Notes under the pieces: model-generated | Database searches by the model: none | What the model was told of the DNA's origin: nothing | The model's input: only the letters and a program-made list of their open reading frames with translations | Part shown: positions 1 to 11,085 of the stretch, one piece after another | Position numbering within the stretch: the stretch's first letter is position 1 | Layout: each line of letters opens with the position of its first letter | Assembly (NCBI GenBank): GCA_003550325.1 | Contig: QKWP01000599.1 | Coordinates: 110,084-174,083 of the forward strand | Direction of reading: 5' to 3' | DNA: 64,000 nt | DNA from: Gigaspora rosea | Lineage: Eukaryota > Glomeromycota > Glomeromycetes > Diversisporales > Gigasporaceae | Made by a program: the position numbers and the translations under genes

Positions 1-124
1 TCAATTTAGCATTAGCCAATCAAACAAACCGGGTCAACCGAGTCACCCGGGTAACCCAGATTTTTCAAAACAATTCGGTTTGTGACCTGGTAATAATCTG
101 GTAAACAGGCGGGTTATCCAGAAT
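1..124. repeat. iterated gggtaaccc-type motif, partial element
   Basis: Short near-palindromic variants of the type gggtcaacc / gggtaaccc / ggtttgtgacc recur in both orientations. The pattern resembles the subterminal regions of the hAT-like elements elsewhere in the window, where a short motif is iterated near each end. The element is cut by the window edge, so no terminal repeat or target duplication can be shown. It abuts the broken end of the MULE transposase relic. Confidence 0.35.
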
Positions 125-153
125 TTGAAATTTATTTCGGGTACAACCTCTAT

Positions 154-1010
154 CTATATATTTTTTACAGTGGGGACGAGGCAGTTTGTGACTGCTTGTT
201 TAATAACTTCCTCGCAACTAATCGATGTCTGTTTATGCATGACACGAATCATTTCATTTCGGGTTTTAACATCATATACCCTACTTAACCAAGTTTGTGT
301 TATATGTACAGTACAGTAAATAATATTACATTCCTGTTCATCTGCTTGAAGACCTGGGAAAGCCAACTCGACAGCATTGGATTCTATATTGCTTTGATCA
401 ATAAGAAAGTACTGAGGCATCTACTGGCATTCAAAACGCCTTATTATTTTAATGCTTCTGCAACTGTATTACTTTTCTCATTATTTACATAAAAATGGGA
501 GCCAACGTCCCAACATCTATAATTATCGCGGACGTACAAGGTAAATAAGCGCCAATCATGTTTGTTGGTCTTGTGAGTAGAATCAAGAAGAGTAAGCCAT
601 CCAAAATATCGAAGTTTTTCTAATTGGCTGTTATGTGCGAAAATGAAACCACGAGTACGTTTACTTGTAATTTCATAACGTTTAACCCGATATTCATAAT
701 TTTCTAAAAAAGAAACCGCTACTTGAATATCCAACTCTAGTTTTGAATTACCAATAAGAGGGGCCTCCTGGGAATCTCGAACTTTATATTGTATATTGGT
801 AACTTCCTTGCATCTTAATTCTTTCAGGCTTCCTTCGAGACCTAGCTTCTCAGTTCCATATTCTTTAACAGCATCAACTATTGTTGGGGCAGATACTTTT
901 TTATAGCTTCCCTCTCGACTAAAACCCGAACTGCCTTTGATTGTTTAAAACTTTTATTATCCTCTAGTATGTGCATATGATTAGGCGACTCTTATACCGT
1001 TCAACCCGAA
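154..1010 (-). pseudogene. decayed MULE-family transposase (N-terminal and catalytic part)
   Basis: On the minus strand a degenerate reading frame contains blocks typical of fungal Mutator-like transposases: GWLTLLDSTHKTNKHDWRL (first catalytic Asp), LFTLYVRD, then YFLIDQSNIESNAV (second Asp) and the CTVH block. Upstream, about 90 residues of the N-terminal region continue in frame to about 940. The frame shifts near 444-450, and an in-frame TAG at 421-423 lies where homologues usually have Trp. The sequence stops around 154, with the SWIM zinc finger and C-terminus missing, next to an iterated-motif repeat. No terminal inverted repeats were found. It belongs to a different subfamily from the MULE at 7.0-11.1 kb. 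Function is lost; the family would cut and paste DNA with an RNase H-fold nuclease. Confidence 0.8.
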
Positions 1011-2472
1011 CTTTCATTTCTGTAACAATTCTAAACACTTTAATTTTGGCGAAGCATAGATTCTCGAGTTGAACCTTAGTTTTTCTGCACTTTTTATCTG
1101 GTATTCCTTCTTTTCGTGTACTTGATAGGTAATGTTTGGTGAACTAGCAGTTATATGTTCTCTACAAGTTTCTATTTGTATAGTTCTTATAATTATATTG
1201 AACCCAGATATTTGAGACTAGAGATCACCAGTGCTATCAAACTTGTTTAGTAAGATCTCAACTGGTTGTTAGATGTTAAAAAGGATATTACGTTTCTTGT
1301 CAGCGGTTAAGTTCAGATTCGCATTCATAACTTCAAGGGATTTCTTTTTTTTTAAAAAAAAAAAGAAGTTTTTTTTTTAAAAAAATCGAAGGCACCGGTA
1401 TATTCGTTGTAGTTCACTCTATTAAAAAAATATTTAAAGTTTTTTTTATAAATTTCTTTTAAATTTTGTTTTAAAAAATTGAGGTACGTTTATACGTAGG
1501 TAGTCCGCTTTAATATGAATTAAGTATACGCGTTTTCTTGTAAAAAAAGATACGAGAAACCCGCTTAGTGAAAAAAAATTTTTTTTTAAAAAAAAAAAGT
1601 ATCAAAGTGTTGTATTTTGTGGGAAAGAAAAAATAGCAACAGGTTTTACTACAAAGAAAATGCATGCATATATACGCTAGTATATACCTGATGTACATAT
1701 GTATGGTTATTGTATGTGATAATCACGTCTCTCAATAATTACATTACGTGGGTACATGACTTTAGCCATCCCCTATAAATAGAAAAGATCTGTATAAAAA
1801 ACCTCAAAAATAAGCAAACTCATACCTGACCTATCTATGTATATTTCAGGTCCTAGTTCAAGCCCAACGCGAGACAAAAACTGTGCTAGGGCCACAAATA
1901 GAAGGATCTGTGAGAGGAATTTCCGTATATGACAGTGGACTATGACAAAATAAAGTAAAGTTGTATGACACAGCCAAATGGTTAGACGACACCAGAAAAG
2001 AATAAATCCGATAACAAAAGTCGATAAAATTGAGGCTTCCTGATTAGGAAAATTACGTATGGAGCATCTGACAATACTATACTATCCAAAAATGGAAAGT
2101 GTTCTCGGGGTAGATGAAAAACGGCCAAACCTATAAAGCGACCAGGCAGAATAGTAGTTCCTTAAAGCTACCTACGATCCGAATACGATACAGGGCACCA
2201 GTGTGGTAGGCCTGCTTGAGTCAGCTGGTTAAAAATGGATGATTGGAGGGTGATATAGTATAGTCAGAAAAAACTATATGTAAAATGCAATGTAACACTG
2301 ACCTTAAAATTTGATCTAATAAATGAGCGCCATCACACGCCCCTAGTATAGTGAACTAGTGTTAAAAAAAAAATTATAAAAAAAAATTAAATAAAAAAAT
2401 ATTAAAAATAAAAAAACAAGCGTTTAAAAATAAATCATAAAAAAATATTATTAAATTAAAAAAAAAGAAAAT
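1011..2472. other. intergenic, A+T-rich, no intact gene
   Basis: No reading frame of credible length. Contains foldback A/T runs (1341-1385 and 1571-1599) and, at the right end (2362-2472), a poly-A-rich tract that flanks the next element. A short coding-like segment at 1850-2005 is listed separately. Confidence 0.6.
1850..2005 (+). pseudogene. possible relic exon, unknown family
   Basis: After a plausible splice acceptor (atatttcag) a 51-codon frame runs to a TAA, interrupted once by TGA at 1943-1945. The translation looks protein-like rather than A/T noise (for example KLYDTAKWLDDTRKE after the TGA), and local base composition is less A+T-rich than its surroundings. I do not recognise the family. 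It could be a fragment of a transposon protein or chance. Confidence 0.22.
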
Positions 2473-2559
2473 TCTCTGTGCCACCCTGGGTGGTATCTAA
2501 TTTTTTTGTCACCACTAAGAGTCACCGACCACATGATATATAGATAATTGATTTTTATT

Positions 2560-3930
2560 TCTGTTTTGATCTTTTTTTCTAACCGATTTTACAGTTGCTT
2601 TTGGTCTGGTATTCTTTTGGCATTCTGGTTTGTGGGGAGATAAACTTGCATTGTTTCTGGTATGTTTTTCAGTGATTTTGATTCTTTCTTAGCGTTTTTC
2701 GTATTTTTCATATTGTTTGCTCTCTATTAACTTCTTTATTTTTTCTTTAAGTGTTCTTTGTGCATTTTGGTTTGTTGGAGTAAACTTTCGTTGTTTTCTA
2801 GGTACTTTTCTTTAGTGATTTCAAATCTTTCTTGGCATTTGTTGTGTTGTTTGCTTTTTACTAACTTTCCTCTTTATTTAGATGTTTTTTCGGCATTTTA
2901 GGATGGATATTCGTTTTTCTTGATCCTTTTTCTCAGCATTTTTTGTGTTTTTGCTTTTTACTAGCCTTTTTTTTTAGGTGTTCTTTTAGTGTTCTAGCTT
3001 CGTAGTGTGGGCATGTGTTATTTTCCAGTACTTTTCTTCGGCAATTTTTAACTGTAGAGGTAAACTTTCGTAGTTTTCTAACACTTTTGTTCAGTGTTTT
3101 CGATTCTTTCTTGGCATTTTTTGTGTTGTTTGCTCTTTACTAACTTGTTCTTTTCTTTACTTTTTTTTTTCTTTCTTTAGGTGTTCATTCGGTATTTCAG
3201 GTGGACTTTTGTCGCTTTTGAACCTTTTCTTTGAAGATTCTTGATCCTTTTTCTTGGCATTTTTTGTGCTTTCTGCTCTCTCCTAACTTTTTTTTAGGCA
3301 TTCTTTTGGTGCTCCGGTCATGTGTGGGCTTGTGTTATTTTTCTTCGTCAATTTTTAATTTTAGAGGTAAACTTTCGTTGCTTTCCAGTACTTTCATTCG
3401 GTGATTTTGATTCTTTTATGGTGTTTTTTGTATTGTTTGCTCTTTACTAACTTTTTTTTCTTTCTTTAGATATTCTTTCAGTATTTTGAGTAGGCTTTCA
3501 TCGTTTTCGGTACTTTTCTTTGGTGATTCTTGATCATTTTTTTGGCGTTTTTTGTGTTTTCAGCTCTCTACTAACTTTTTTTTTGCCGTTCTTTTTGGAG
3601 TTCCAGTTCATGGTGCGGGCTTGTGCTATTTCCTAGTATTTTTTCTTTGGCTATTTTTGATCATAAGGGTAAACTTTCATTGTTTTCCGGTACTTGATTT
3701 CGATTCTTTATTGGTGTTTTTTGTGTTGTTTGCTCTTTAATAACGTTTCTCTTTCTTTTAGCATTTCAGGTAGACTTTTGTCGTATTTGGTACTTTTCTT
3801 TGGCGATTCTTGGTGCCATGAAAATGGATGTTTGGTGGCTTTGTTATCTTTGTTATGTCATGTTGATATGATTTGGAATGTTTGTTACATGAAGGCGTTT
3901 TGGGCTTTTGAGTTAGTAGTTAGGGTTGGG
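2560..3930 (+). repeat. degenerate ~300-bp T-rich tandem repeat
   Basis: The block TTTGTGTTGTTTGCTCTTTA and its variants recurs at roughly 2712, 2841, 2950, 3121, 3266, 3428, 3550 and 3721, in two alternating half-unit types that give a compound period near 290-305 bp. The strand is strikingly T/G-rich, with very few A. Open frames here (for example 3552-3939) come from this composition and are not considered genes. Confidence 0.6.
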
Positions 3931-4104
3931 GTTAGTTAATAGCTAAATATTGTAATATTTTTTTTAATAAAGAACTTTTCATACATAAACCATATAGAAT
4001 AATCATAATCATGTTGTAATATATCTAATATGTAATTTAATAAACGTGTTTGCTACGTAGTTATAATATAGTAATAATGTTGTAATGTGTCCAATAATTT
4101 CAAG

Positions 4105-5430
4105 CAATGATATCTTAGTAGCTACCTGACAAAATTTGATAAACTGTTTTTATTTTAATTTTACAACTCTGTAGAATTAAAATAAAAAAACTATCAAGTT
4201 TGGTTAGGTGGTTGCCAAGATATCTTCACTCAAAGTTTTTACAAAATTTTTGTTACTATTATTTTGATAGACGTTTTGAACTTTTCAAAACTTTGAGCAA
4301 AGATATCTTAGCAACCACCTAATCAAATTTAATAAAAATTTCTTTATTTTGATTCTATAGATTTGTTGAATCAGAATAAAAAAAGTTCGTTAGATTTGGT
4401 TAGATGGTTGCCAAGATATCTTCGCTTAAAGTTTTTACAAAATTTTTGCTACTATTATTTTGATAGACGTTTTGATATTTTCAAAACTTTGAGCGAAGAT
4501 ATTTTGGCAACCACCTAACCAAATTCGATGAACATTATTTGTTTTGATTCCGCAGATCTGCAAAATTAAAATAAAAAAAAGTTTATCAAATATGGTTACA
4601 TGGTTGCCAAGATATCTTCACCCAAAGATTTTGCAAAATTTTTGTTGCTACTATTTTGATAGATGTTTTGAACTTTTCAAAACTTTGAGAAAAGATATAT
4701 TAGCAACCACCTAGTCAAATTCAATAAAATTTCTTTATTTTAATTCTATAGGTTTGTTAAATTAGAATAAAAAAAAGTTCATTGAATTTTGTTAGGTAGT
4801 TGTCAAGATATCTTTGCTCAAAGTTTTTACAAAATTTTTGCTACTATTATTTTAATAGACATTTTGATCTTTTCAAAACTTTGAGCGAAGATATCTTGGC
4901 AACCACCTAACCAAATTCAATGAACGTTTTTTTATTTTGATTCTGCAGATCTACGAATTTAAAATAAAAAAATTTCATTAAATTTGGTTAGGTAGTTGCC
5001 AATATATTTTCGCCCAAAGATATTGCAAAATTTTTGTTGCTACTATTTTGATAGACATTTTGAACTTTTCAAAACTTTGAGCAAAGATATCTTAGCAACC
5101 ACCTAATCAAATTCAATAAAATTTTCTTTATTTTGATTCTATAGTTTGTTGAAACAGAATAAAAAAAAGTTTATCGAATTTGGTTAGGTGGTTGCCAAAA
5201 TATCTTTGCTCAAAGTTTTTATAAAATTTTTGCTACTATTATTTTGATAGACATTTTGATTTTTTCAAAACTTTGAGCGAAGATATCTTGGCAACCATCT
5301 AACCAAATTTGATAAACATTTTTTTTATTTTAATTCTATAGATCTGTAGAATCAAAATAAAAAAAAAAGTTTATCAAATTTGGTTAGGCGGTTGTCAAGG
5401 TATCTTTGCTCAAAGTTTTAAAAAAGTTTT
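4105..5430. repeat. 196-bp palindromic satellite with dimeric higher-order structure
   Basis: The motif gttgcc/gttgtc recurs at 4211, 4407, 4603, 4800, 4995, 5191 and 5391, spacings 195-200 bp. Each monomer is itself a long inverted repeat: an arm beginning ggttaggtggttgccaaga is mirrored about 100 bp later by tcttagcaaccacctaatc. Monomers 1, 3 and 5 share one set of variants (gagcaaag, cttagcaacc, ttctatag), and monomers 2 and 4 share another (gagcgaag, cttggcaacc, ctgcagatct). This indicates amplification as a ~392-bp dimer. Confidence 0.75.
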
Positions 5431-5522
5431 ATACTTAGGAAATTGTGATGTTGATTCTGCAATTTGATTGGATAATCAATGAGGGCGGCAAAAATGATTT
5501 ACCACCCGAGGTGGCACATAGA

Positions 5523-6023
5523 TAACTCCTAAAAAAAATAAAAAAAATAATGATAAATAAAAAATAAAAAAAATTAAAAACAATAAAAATAAAATAAAAT
5601 AAGCATTTTTTTTGTACACAGGGTGTTTGAACACTGTACTACACAAATCATATAAAAAATGAGTATGCAGATCATTTTTTGTACAACAAACATAAAGAAA
5701 AAAACAAAAATTAATTGTATCTTAAAATTTTGCTTAAAAAACAATCTATGGGCTTTAAGAAAAAAAATTCCTTGTAAACTTTTAGTATAAACTATGCCAT
5801 TCTGCCCCATTCCAGTTCTTACCCTAACACTAATATTAATTAAATTATTTTTTATTTTAATAAAAAATCTTTAATTTATAAAAATTATTATACCCATGCT
5901 CAAACACCCCATGTACAATTAGTTATTTTCAAAAAAAATTTATATAAAAAAATAATAATAATAAAAATTTAAAAAATAAAATATAAAAAAAATAATAAAA
6001 TACCAAATTGATCATTTGATATA
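5523..6023. other. A+T-rich spacer with one copy of the dispersed core repeat
   Basis: No gene. The segment 5745-5880 matches 26690-26820 over most of its length (both contain a ctgccccat..ccagttcttaccctaac block and adjacent A/T runs). It is a copy of the repeat core described at 26618-26856 and 27624-27935. Confidence 0.5.
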
Positions 6024-6184
6024 GTGCTTGAATCCGGATATAAAGCTGGATATCTGGATAGACATCCGAATTTATATTTTTTAATCTGGTTATACAAACG
6101 GATATCTGTTAATTATCCATATCTAATCCCGGATTTTAATTATAAAAATTTTTAAAGCAAGTAACATGTGAAAAGCCTATTTAA
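6024..6184. repeat. left end of an older hAT-like element with iterated ggatat motifs
   Basis: Starts with TAGTGCTTGAATCCGG and carries repeated ggatat/ctggatatc motifs. An inverted counterpart (CCAGATCCAAGCACTA) lies at 15511-15526 with the same iterated motif inside. Flanking ATTTGAT occurs just outside both ends, consistent with a roughly 8-bp target duplication (one mismatch or indel). If correct, the MULE at 6185-13970 inserted into this element. Confidence 0.4.
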
Positions 6185-6426
6185 GCAATTAGTGAATCTG
6201 TGCCCGGTTATGCCATGTGACGATTATCAAATGATTTTCTATTCGAGTATGTTCACAGGTGATTTGATGTACTGTAATAGTAATGCATAAATATATAATA
6301 TATAACTTGCATATCGAATTAATTTTTCTATTAAAATTTTTATCTTTTGCTTCAAATAAATTGGGCTTAAACATCATGGATGTTACAATTAATCAAGATA
6401 GTAATGGCTCTATTATAACTTATTAA
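6185..6426 (+). repeat. MULE left terminal inverted repeat
   Basis: Outer end of the MULE; matches the reverse complement of 13742-13970. It has about 13 extra bases relative to the right copy (around ttctattaaaat). MULE TIRs typically hold transposase-binding sites and the promoter. Confidence 0.85.
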
Positions 6427-6430
6427 AATG

Positions 6431-6545
6431 CTATTAGTGAATCTGTGCCCGGTTATCCCATGTGATGATCGTCAAATGATTTTCTATTTGAGTGATGTTC
6501 ACAGATGATTTGATGTAGTGTAACAGATAATATACTGTTGGTGTA
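6431..6545 (+). repeat. subterminal duplicate of the MULE end
   Basis: The outer ~100 bp of the left TIR recur directly inside it (ctattagtgaatctgtgccc onward), with a few substitutions. This suggests either tandem duplication of the terminus or a second element end nested beside the first. Confidence 0.7.
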
Positions 6546-7024
6546 CCATAATGCATATAATACCATTAGCATATAAAAATCGAGATTCTCAAAACTGTTA
6601 AAGATACAATCCCAGGAAAATAATGGTAGCAATCAAACAGATGATTTTTTTTACTAAACAAATTGAACTATATATTTGTTCTCAATAAAGTACAATATAC
6701 CTAGAAATTTTTTATAATATTTTGATGTCTTTATAGTCTATTTTCCGAGTTAGTAAAAAAGTTTTTAAAGATCAAATTGTATGAACATAAGAATAAAAAA
6801 TAAGATTTTTTAAACGCATAAGAGAATAATATATAGAATTATTGATTTAGTAAAAAGGCATCTGAATTGCTAAAAATTTTAATACAAGAAATACATTCAA
6901 ATTTTTAGAATATATACATTTTTTTTCATCGAGAATCCAACCATTACTTTTATCAGAACCGCTATCAAAGCTCTATTCCATGTCTATTATTGGCCATTAG
7001 GCGTGCTTTTTGAAATGGCTTCAT
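6546..7024. other. non-coding interior of the MULE, left side
   Basis: A+T-rich DNA between the left terminus and the 3' end of the transposase gene. I see no gene. It would hold the transposase 3' UTR. Confidence 0.45.
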
Positions 7025-7439
7025 TCAAATTATGTGGTCATTTTTTTGACATTTTTTTCTTGCTGGCATAATGAAATAGTCAAGTTCTTGTATCGCAGCT
7101 TTATTAATTTGAGAATTATTACTTTGATTCTCTTGATGTGCTTCTTTGAGAATTCGGGTTGAACCTTGTTTACGTCGTGAAGCGGCGGTAACTTGAACTC
7201 GTATTCTCTTTCCACAACGGTGATAATTTTTACTGTCATTTTGACCTGTATCCTCATCACAAGCATGAAGAAAAGAAGTTACAGCAGGACAAACATAAGT
7301 ATCTTGCATTTCTCTACGTCTTTTATATGATTTGACGAACTTATGAACACTGTTGTTTAATGCAGGATCATTTTTCTCAAGAGGTGCTCTAGATCACTGC
7401 AAAACCAGCGAAGTTCACTTATTGTACTTTCATCATTAT

Positions 7440-7690
7440 TCACATTATTGTTATTGTCATCAATATTGTTATTTTCATTGTTATCAATACCATTATTGAT
7501 ATTGTTATCAATATCATTATTGCTATTGTCATCAATATCGTTATTGTCATTGGTATCAATATCTTTGCAACTATTGCCATCAGTATCGTTATTGCAATTG
7601 TCATCAATATCGTTATTGCCATTATTGTTTGTACCATCGCTACTATCAATGTTATTGCTATCAGCAATATTTGGATATTCAGGTAAAGTG
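7440..7690 (-). repeat. imperfect trinucleotide/18-bp repeat encoding Asn-Asp-Ile runs
   Basis: Repeats of the type attgttatcaatatc encode a low-complexity linker of NN(D/G)ID units inside the transposase frame (minus strand). Open frames also appear on the plus strand and in a second minus frame purely because of the repeat. Confidence 0.7.
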
Positions 7691-7796
7691 AACATATTTT
7701 CATTATCAGAACTATCAGACTTATCAATATTAAACATTCTTTTAATTTTTTGCTCTTTATTGTTGTGCTTAAGGATAGGAATTGGTTAAAAATTTT

Positions 7797-8248
7797 TAGT
7801 CGATTAGTCAGTCGACTAAAACTGTTAGTCGTCGACTGACTAAAAATCGACTAACCGATTAATCGACTAATCGATTAGTCGACTAATCGACTAATCGATT
7901 AGTCGACTAATCGAATAGTCAACTAATTGACTAGTTGGTTAGTCGATTAGTCAATTAATCAACTAATCGACTAGTCGATTAGTTGATTAGTTGATTAATC
8001 GATTAGTTGATTAATTCGCTAGTCAATAAATCTACAAAAAAAATAGACTAATTGACTAATCGACTAATTGATTAATCAACTAATCGATTAGTCAACTAAT
8101 TGACCAGTCGATTAGTCGACTAATCGACTAATCGACTAGTTGACTAATTGACTAATCGACTAATCGACTAATCAACTAATCGACTAATCGACTAATCGAC
8201 TAATCGACTAATCGACTAGTCGATTAATTGACTAATCGATTAATCAAT
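7797..8248. repeat. iterated TAGTCGAC/ATCGATTAG subterminal array
   Basis: About 450 bp consist almost wholly of 7-9-bp permutations of tagtcgactaatcgatta in both orientations; a shorter block (9001-9039) occurs near the other end. Iterated short motifs near the ends are typical of hAT transposase-binding regions. The array is the likely reason for the assembly gap that follows. Confidence 0.8.
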
Positions 8249-8384
8249 NNNNNNNNNNNNNNNNNNNNNNNNNNNNNNNNNNNNNNNNNNNNNNNNNNNN
8301 NNNNNNNNNNNNNNNNNNNNNNNNNNNNNNNNNNNNNNNNNNNNNNNNNNNNNNNNNNNNNNNNNNNNNNNNNNNNNNNNNNNN
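8249..8384. other. assembly gap (136 N)
   Basis: Unsequenced bases within the hAT-like insertion, immediately after its repetitive subterminal array. The true gap length may differ. Confidence 0.99.
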
Positions 8385-8948
8385 TTTAAAATTTTTAATA
8401 AAATTTTAAATATTGATTTTAGCCATATCTTTTCTAAGTAAAAAATATTCTTTAAGTTTTGTTTTAGTAACTTTGTTATAAAATTTTTTTAAAATCATTA
8501 GAAAACTTTAATATAATAAATGTTTAAAGTTCTTGTATTGGCATTTTTACTATTAAAATTTTTCTTTAGATTTTTTCAAATTTTATATGTTCCCGTCTAT
8601 AAAAAAAATCTTTACTTCTAATACAAGTCTTAATTTTTACAAGTAAATCATTAAAGTTGCAATAATGAAAGTTGTTATCCTTTATATAAACTACAATATT
8701 GTCTTAAGAACTATAGTTCTAAAACTAAAACTAAATAAGATCGCAGAAAAATTGTAATAAAATTTTTTAAAAAAATTTTTTCTTAAAATTATCTATTTTC
8801 AGCTTATATGTAACTATAATTTATTTTCTTATAATATAAAAACTAATTTTGCAAAAAAGTAATCTTTATTTTCAAATATAATTGTACAAAGTTTTATTTA
8901 ATTATTTTAGTATTTTAAAAAAGTAAATCAGAGCTAAAAAAGTGCAAA

Positions 8949-8972
8949 AACACAGGCAAATTTGCCTGTGTT
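8949..8972. repeat. 24-bp perfect palindrome
   Basis: aacacaggcaaa followed by its exact reverse complement, inside the hAT-like insertion. It stands out from the surrounding A/T sequence; possible cruciform or protein-binding site. Confidence 0.6.
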
Positions 8973-11085
8973 CTACTACAATCTAAGGGATAAAAAAATT
9001 TAGTCGATTAGTCGACTAATCGTCGACTAATCGACTAATGACTATATGATTTCTATCCTTAGTTGTGCTCTTTTTCGAGTTGATGAAGATCAGCATAAAA
9101 ACAGAGGGGCTTGCGCTTTTCACCTAGTGCTAAGTAAGCATAATAATATCGTTTTTCTGTGGACATTGTAGGAATTTGGCTTAACCCACATATATTATAA
9201 TGTTTAGCTATAGAAGCTTGATGCATACATGGCTCTCCCATTAGACTACATTCGCATGTTCCCAATCTTATATCTACAAGATACCATATATTTGAATTTC
9301 TACTACTTCTATGTCTGTACACCAGTGAATTTGGATCCACGATTTCTATGTCATCTTTCATTCCAATTAACCACCTAGAAAGTCGAAAGTGAAGGGCAAT
9401 GAAATTATCTAATTTGTTATGAGCCACTGCCAACAATCTACGAACATAATAAAGATCCATAGTGTTGATAATGAATTGAAATATTTGTACCACATTATAT
9501 GCATGGACCCGCTTGAAAATGATTTCTTTCATTATCCTAATTCTAGCCTCAGCGATGTTGTTAGTATGATTATTACGAATAGGAAGCAGTTGTCGAAATG
9601 CGACAGCTCATTCATGACAACGTTTCCATGAAATTTTGAAATGATTTTGAAAGGTTGGATATTTCTGATAAACACTGCTATTAATTAATTCTGAATATAC
9701 AATATTAAGTGCAATTTCGGTTTTTAAAAAAAAACCATTTTCTTGACATGTTCAATTAGGGTTGCACAATCATTATTTTGAATCTTATGTTTACCATTCC
9801 AAAGCCACCTCCACATTGCCTGCAAAAAATGAAAAATGCAAAGAAGCAAAGTCGCATTTGGCCAAGTATATTGCAGTGCTACTTTTTCTGCCCTACAATT
9901 ATCTGTCATGACTACCTGGGGCCCAATAACAGATCCCCGTCCCCCAAATGCTACTGATGGAATCATTTTTTTTACTATCTCTATCGCTTTTGTAAAAGTA
10001 GCTGCAGTTTTATCAGATGTAAGAATTGCTGCAAGTGGTAGGCTGCCAGCAGGTGTACTAGCAGAAAAAATTGTCAAGGGTGTATTAAGAACATCGAGCC
10101 CCGCTGTTGTATCCATGTATACTAATTCTTTTTCTTCATGTAACTTATAACAGCATTTCATAAGATTCATTATAATGACAAGGATAAAGGGTTGTTCAGG
10201 GTTATTGTGATTTGATACAATGTATTTTTGCATCCACACACTTTCTTTTCCATTAATATTAAACTCTGAAACCTCCTTTTCTAAACGACTAAACATGTCA
10301 CTTCCATTTTGAGCACCTATATGCTTGTCACAATATTTTTTATAGAGGTATTTAATATCATTTTTATGTGGGAATAAAGCTCTGTTAGCTAACATTTCTT
10401 CATTGTTTTCATATCTTAATTGCATTTGTTCCCAATAAGTGTGATATGCGCTATTAGAACCATGTTCGATGTCAAAAAGCTTGAAGATTGCATTTTTTGT
10501 TTCAACAGATACAGGGTGAAAACTTGTAATATGACTTGATTTCAAAGGATGGTTGTGATAAAAAAATAGACAAACAATGCATGGATAGGAAACATCTTTT
10601 TTAAATAGCTAGATTTTTATTGTTGCTGGACAATTTGTATCTGGTGTTCATGTACTTTTGATGTAAGTATTGCTTTGTTCTATTCTAGAGTCTATATCAT
10701 TATCTATACTGTTTTCACAATTAGCGCTTCTTCTTTGTTTTAGTTTCACATTGTGACTATATATACAGTAAAGCCATTTGGAAAGTATATAACGAACACT
10801 CTTGATAGTATGACCTTGAGGTTCTCGAATTGTCATTTTATGAAGATCCATAAATTGCTGAAGCCAAAATTTAACATCCTCGATTGTGTTAATATTTATG
10901 CGAAATTCACTTTTAAAAGGTTTTTTATAAGCACCTAGAAATTCATATAGCGAAATTTGTTCAATCGAGTCTACCAAATATTTGTAGTTTGAAGGTAATG
11001 AACTTTTTATGATAGAATCGAAAGTGTTTATGTTTTTAATATTTAAAGCTGCAGAATAGGATATGTTATTTAAAATTAGTTCCAT

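Larger units (their letters stand above)
2473..5522. mobile_element. 3.05-kb inverted-repeat-bounded element made of tandem repeats
   Basis: The ends carry an imperfect terminal inverted repeat of about 33 bp (tctctgtgccaccctgggtg at the left; its counterpart with cacctcggg at the right), each containing an internal ccacc/ggtgg palindrome. Both ends are embedded in poly-A-rich DNA. The interior has no transposase and consists of a T-rich repeat domain (2560-3930) followed by a palindromic satellite (4105-5430). It is probably a non-autonomous element or an amplified satellite locus. A target duplication could not be defined. Confidence 0.55.
7770..9061. mobile_element. hAT-like non-autonomous element inside the MULE transposase
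   Basis: Ends are taaggataggaat and its near-inverse atttctatcctta, flanked by the exact 8-bp duplication gttgtgct at 7762-7769 and 9062-9069. An 8-bp duplication is the hallmark of hAT superfamily elements. Reading the minus strand, the transposase frame is cut by a TAA supplied by this element's own end. The frame before the insertion (..LEKEHN) and the frame after it (..IKRMFNIDKSD) are in the same phase when one copy of the duplication is ignored, so the insertion site is unambiguous. The interior has no transposase and includes a 136-base assembly gap. Confidence 0.85.
7025..11085 (-). pseudogene. MULE transposase, SWIM type, broken and split by an insertion
   Basis: On the minus strand, 11085-10648 gives the N-terminal region. 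A frameshifted stretch then contains a Cys...HNHP block (zinc-finger-like DNA-binding region) with TAG at 10609-10611. Next, 10545-9724 gives the catalytic domain: VYMDTTAGLDVLNTPLTIFS (first Asp), VVMTDNCRAEKVAL (second Asp) and LLLCIFHFLQAMWRWLW. A frameshift in a T-run near 9726 and TGA at 9608-9610 (Trp position, HE[W]AVAF) precede 9532-9059, which holds the SWIM finger CECSLMGEPCMH. The frame then meets the hAT-like insertion. It resumes beyond it at 7737-7357 (Asn/Asp-rich linker), and after one more frameshift at 7309-7025 (IRVQV block near the C-terminus). At least three frameshifts and two stops make it a pseudogene. Confidence 0.87.

Noticed and set aside
3552-3939. Open frames with hydrophobic translations in the T-rich repeat domain
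   Set aside because: They follow from T/G-rich composition; the frames are not conserved between repeat units and have no recognisable motif.
7440-7789. Overlapping open frames on both strands of the attgttatc repeat
   Set aside because: Only the minus frame 7737-7357 is in phase with the MULE transposase; the others arise from the trinucleotide-like repeat.
7797-8248. CRISPR-like array of short repeats
   Set aside because: The words are contiguous permutations of one 7-9-bp palindromic motif with no unique spacers, and lie inside a hAT-like element bounded by an 8-bp duplication in a eukaryotic genome.
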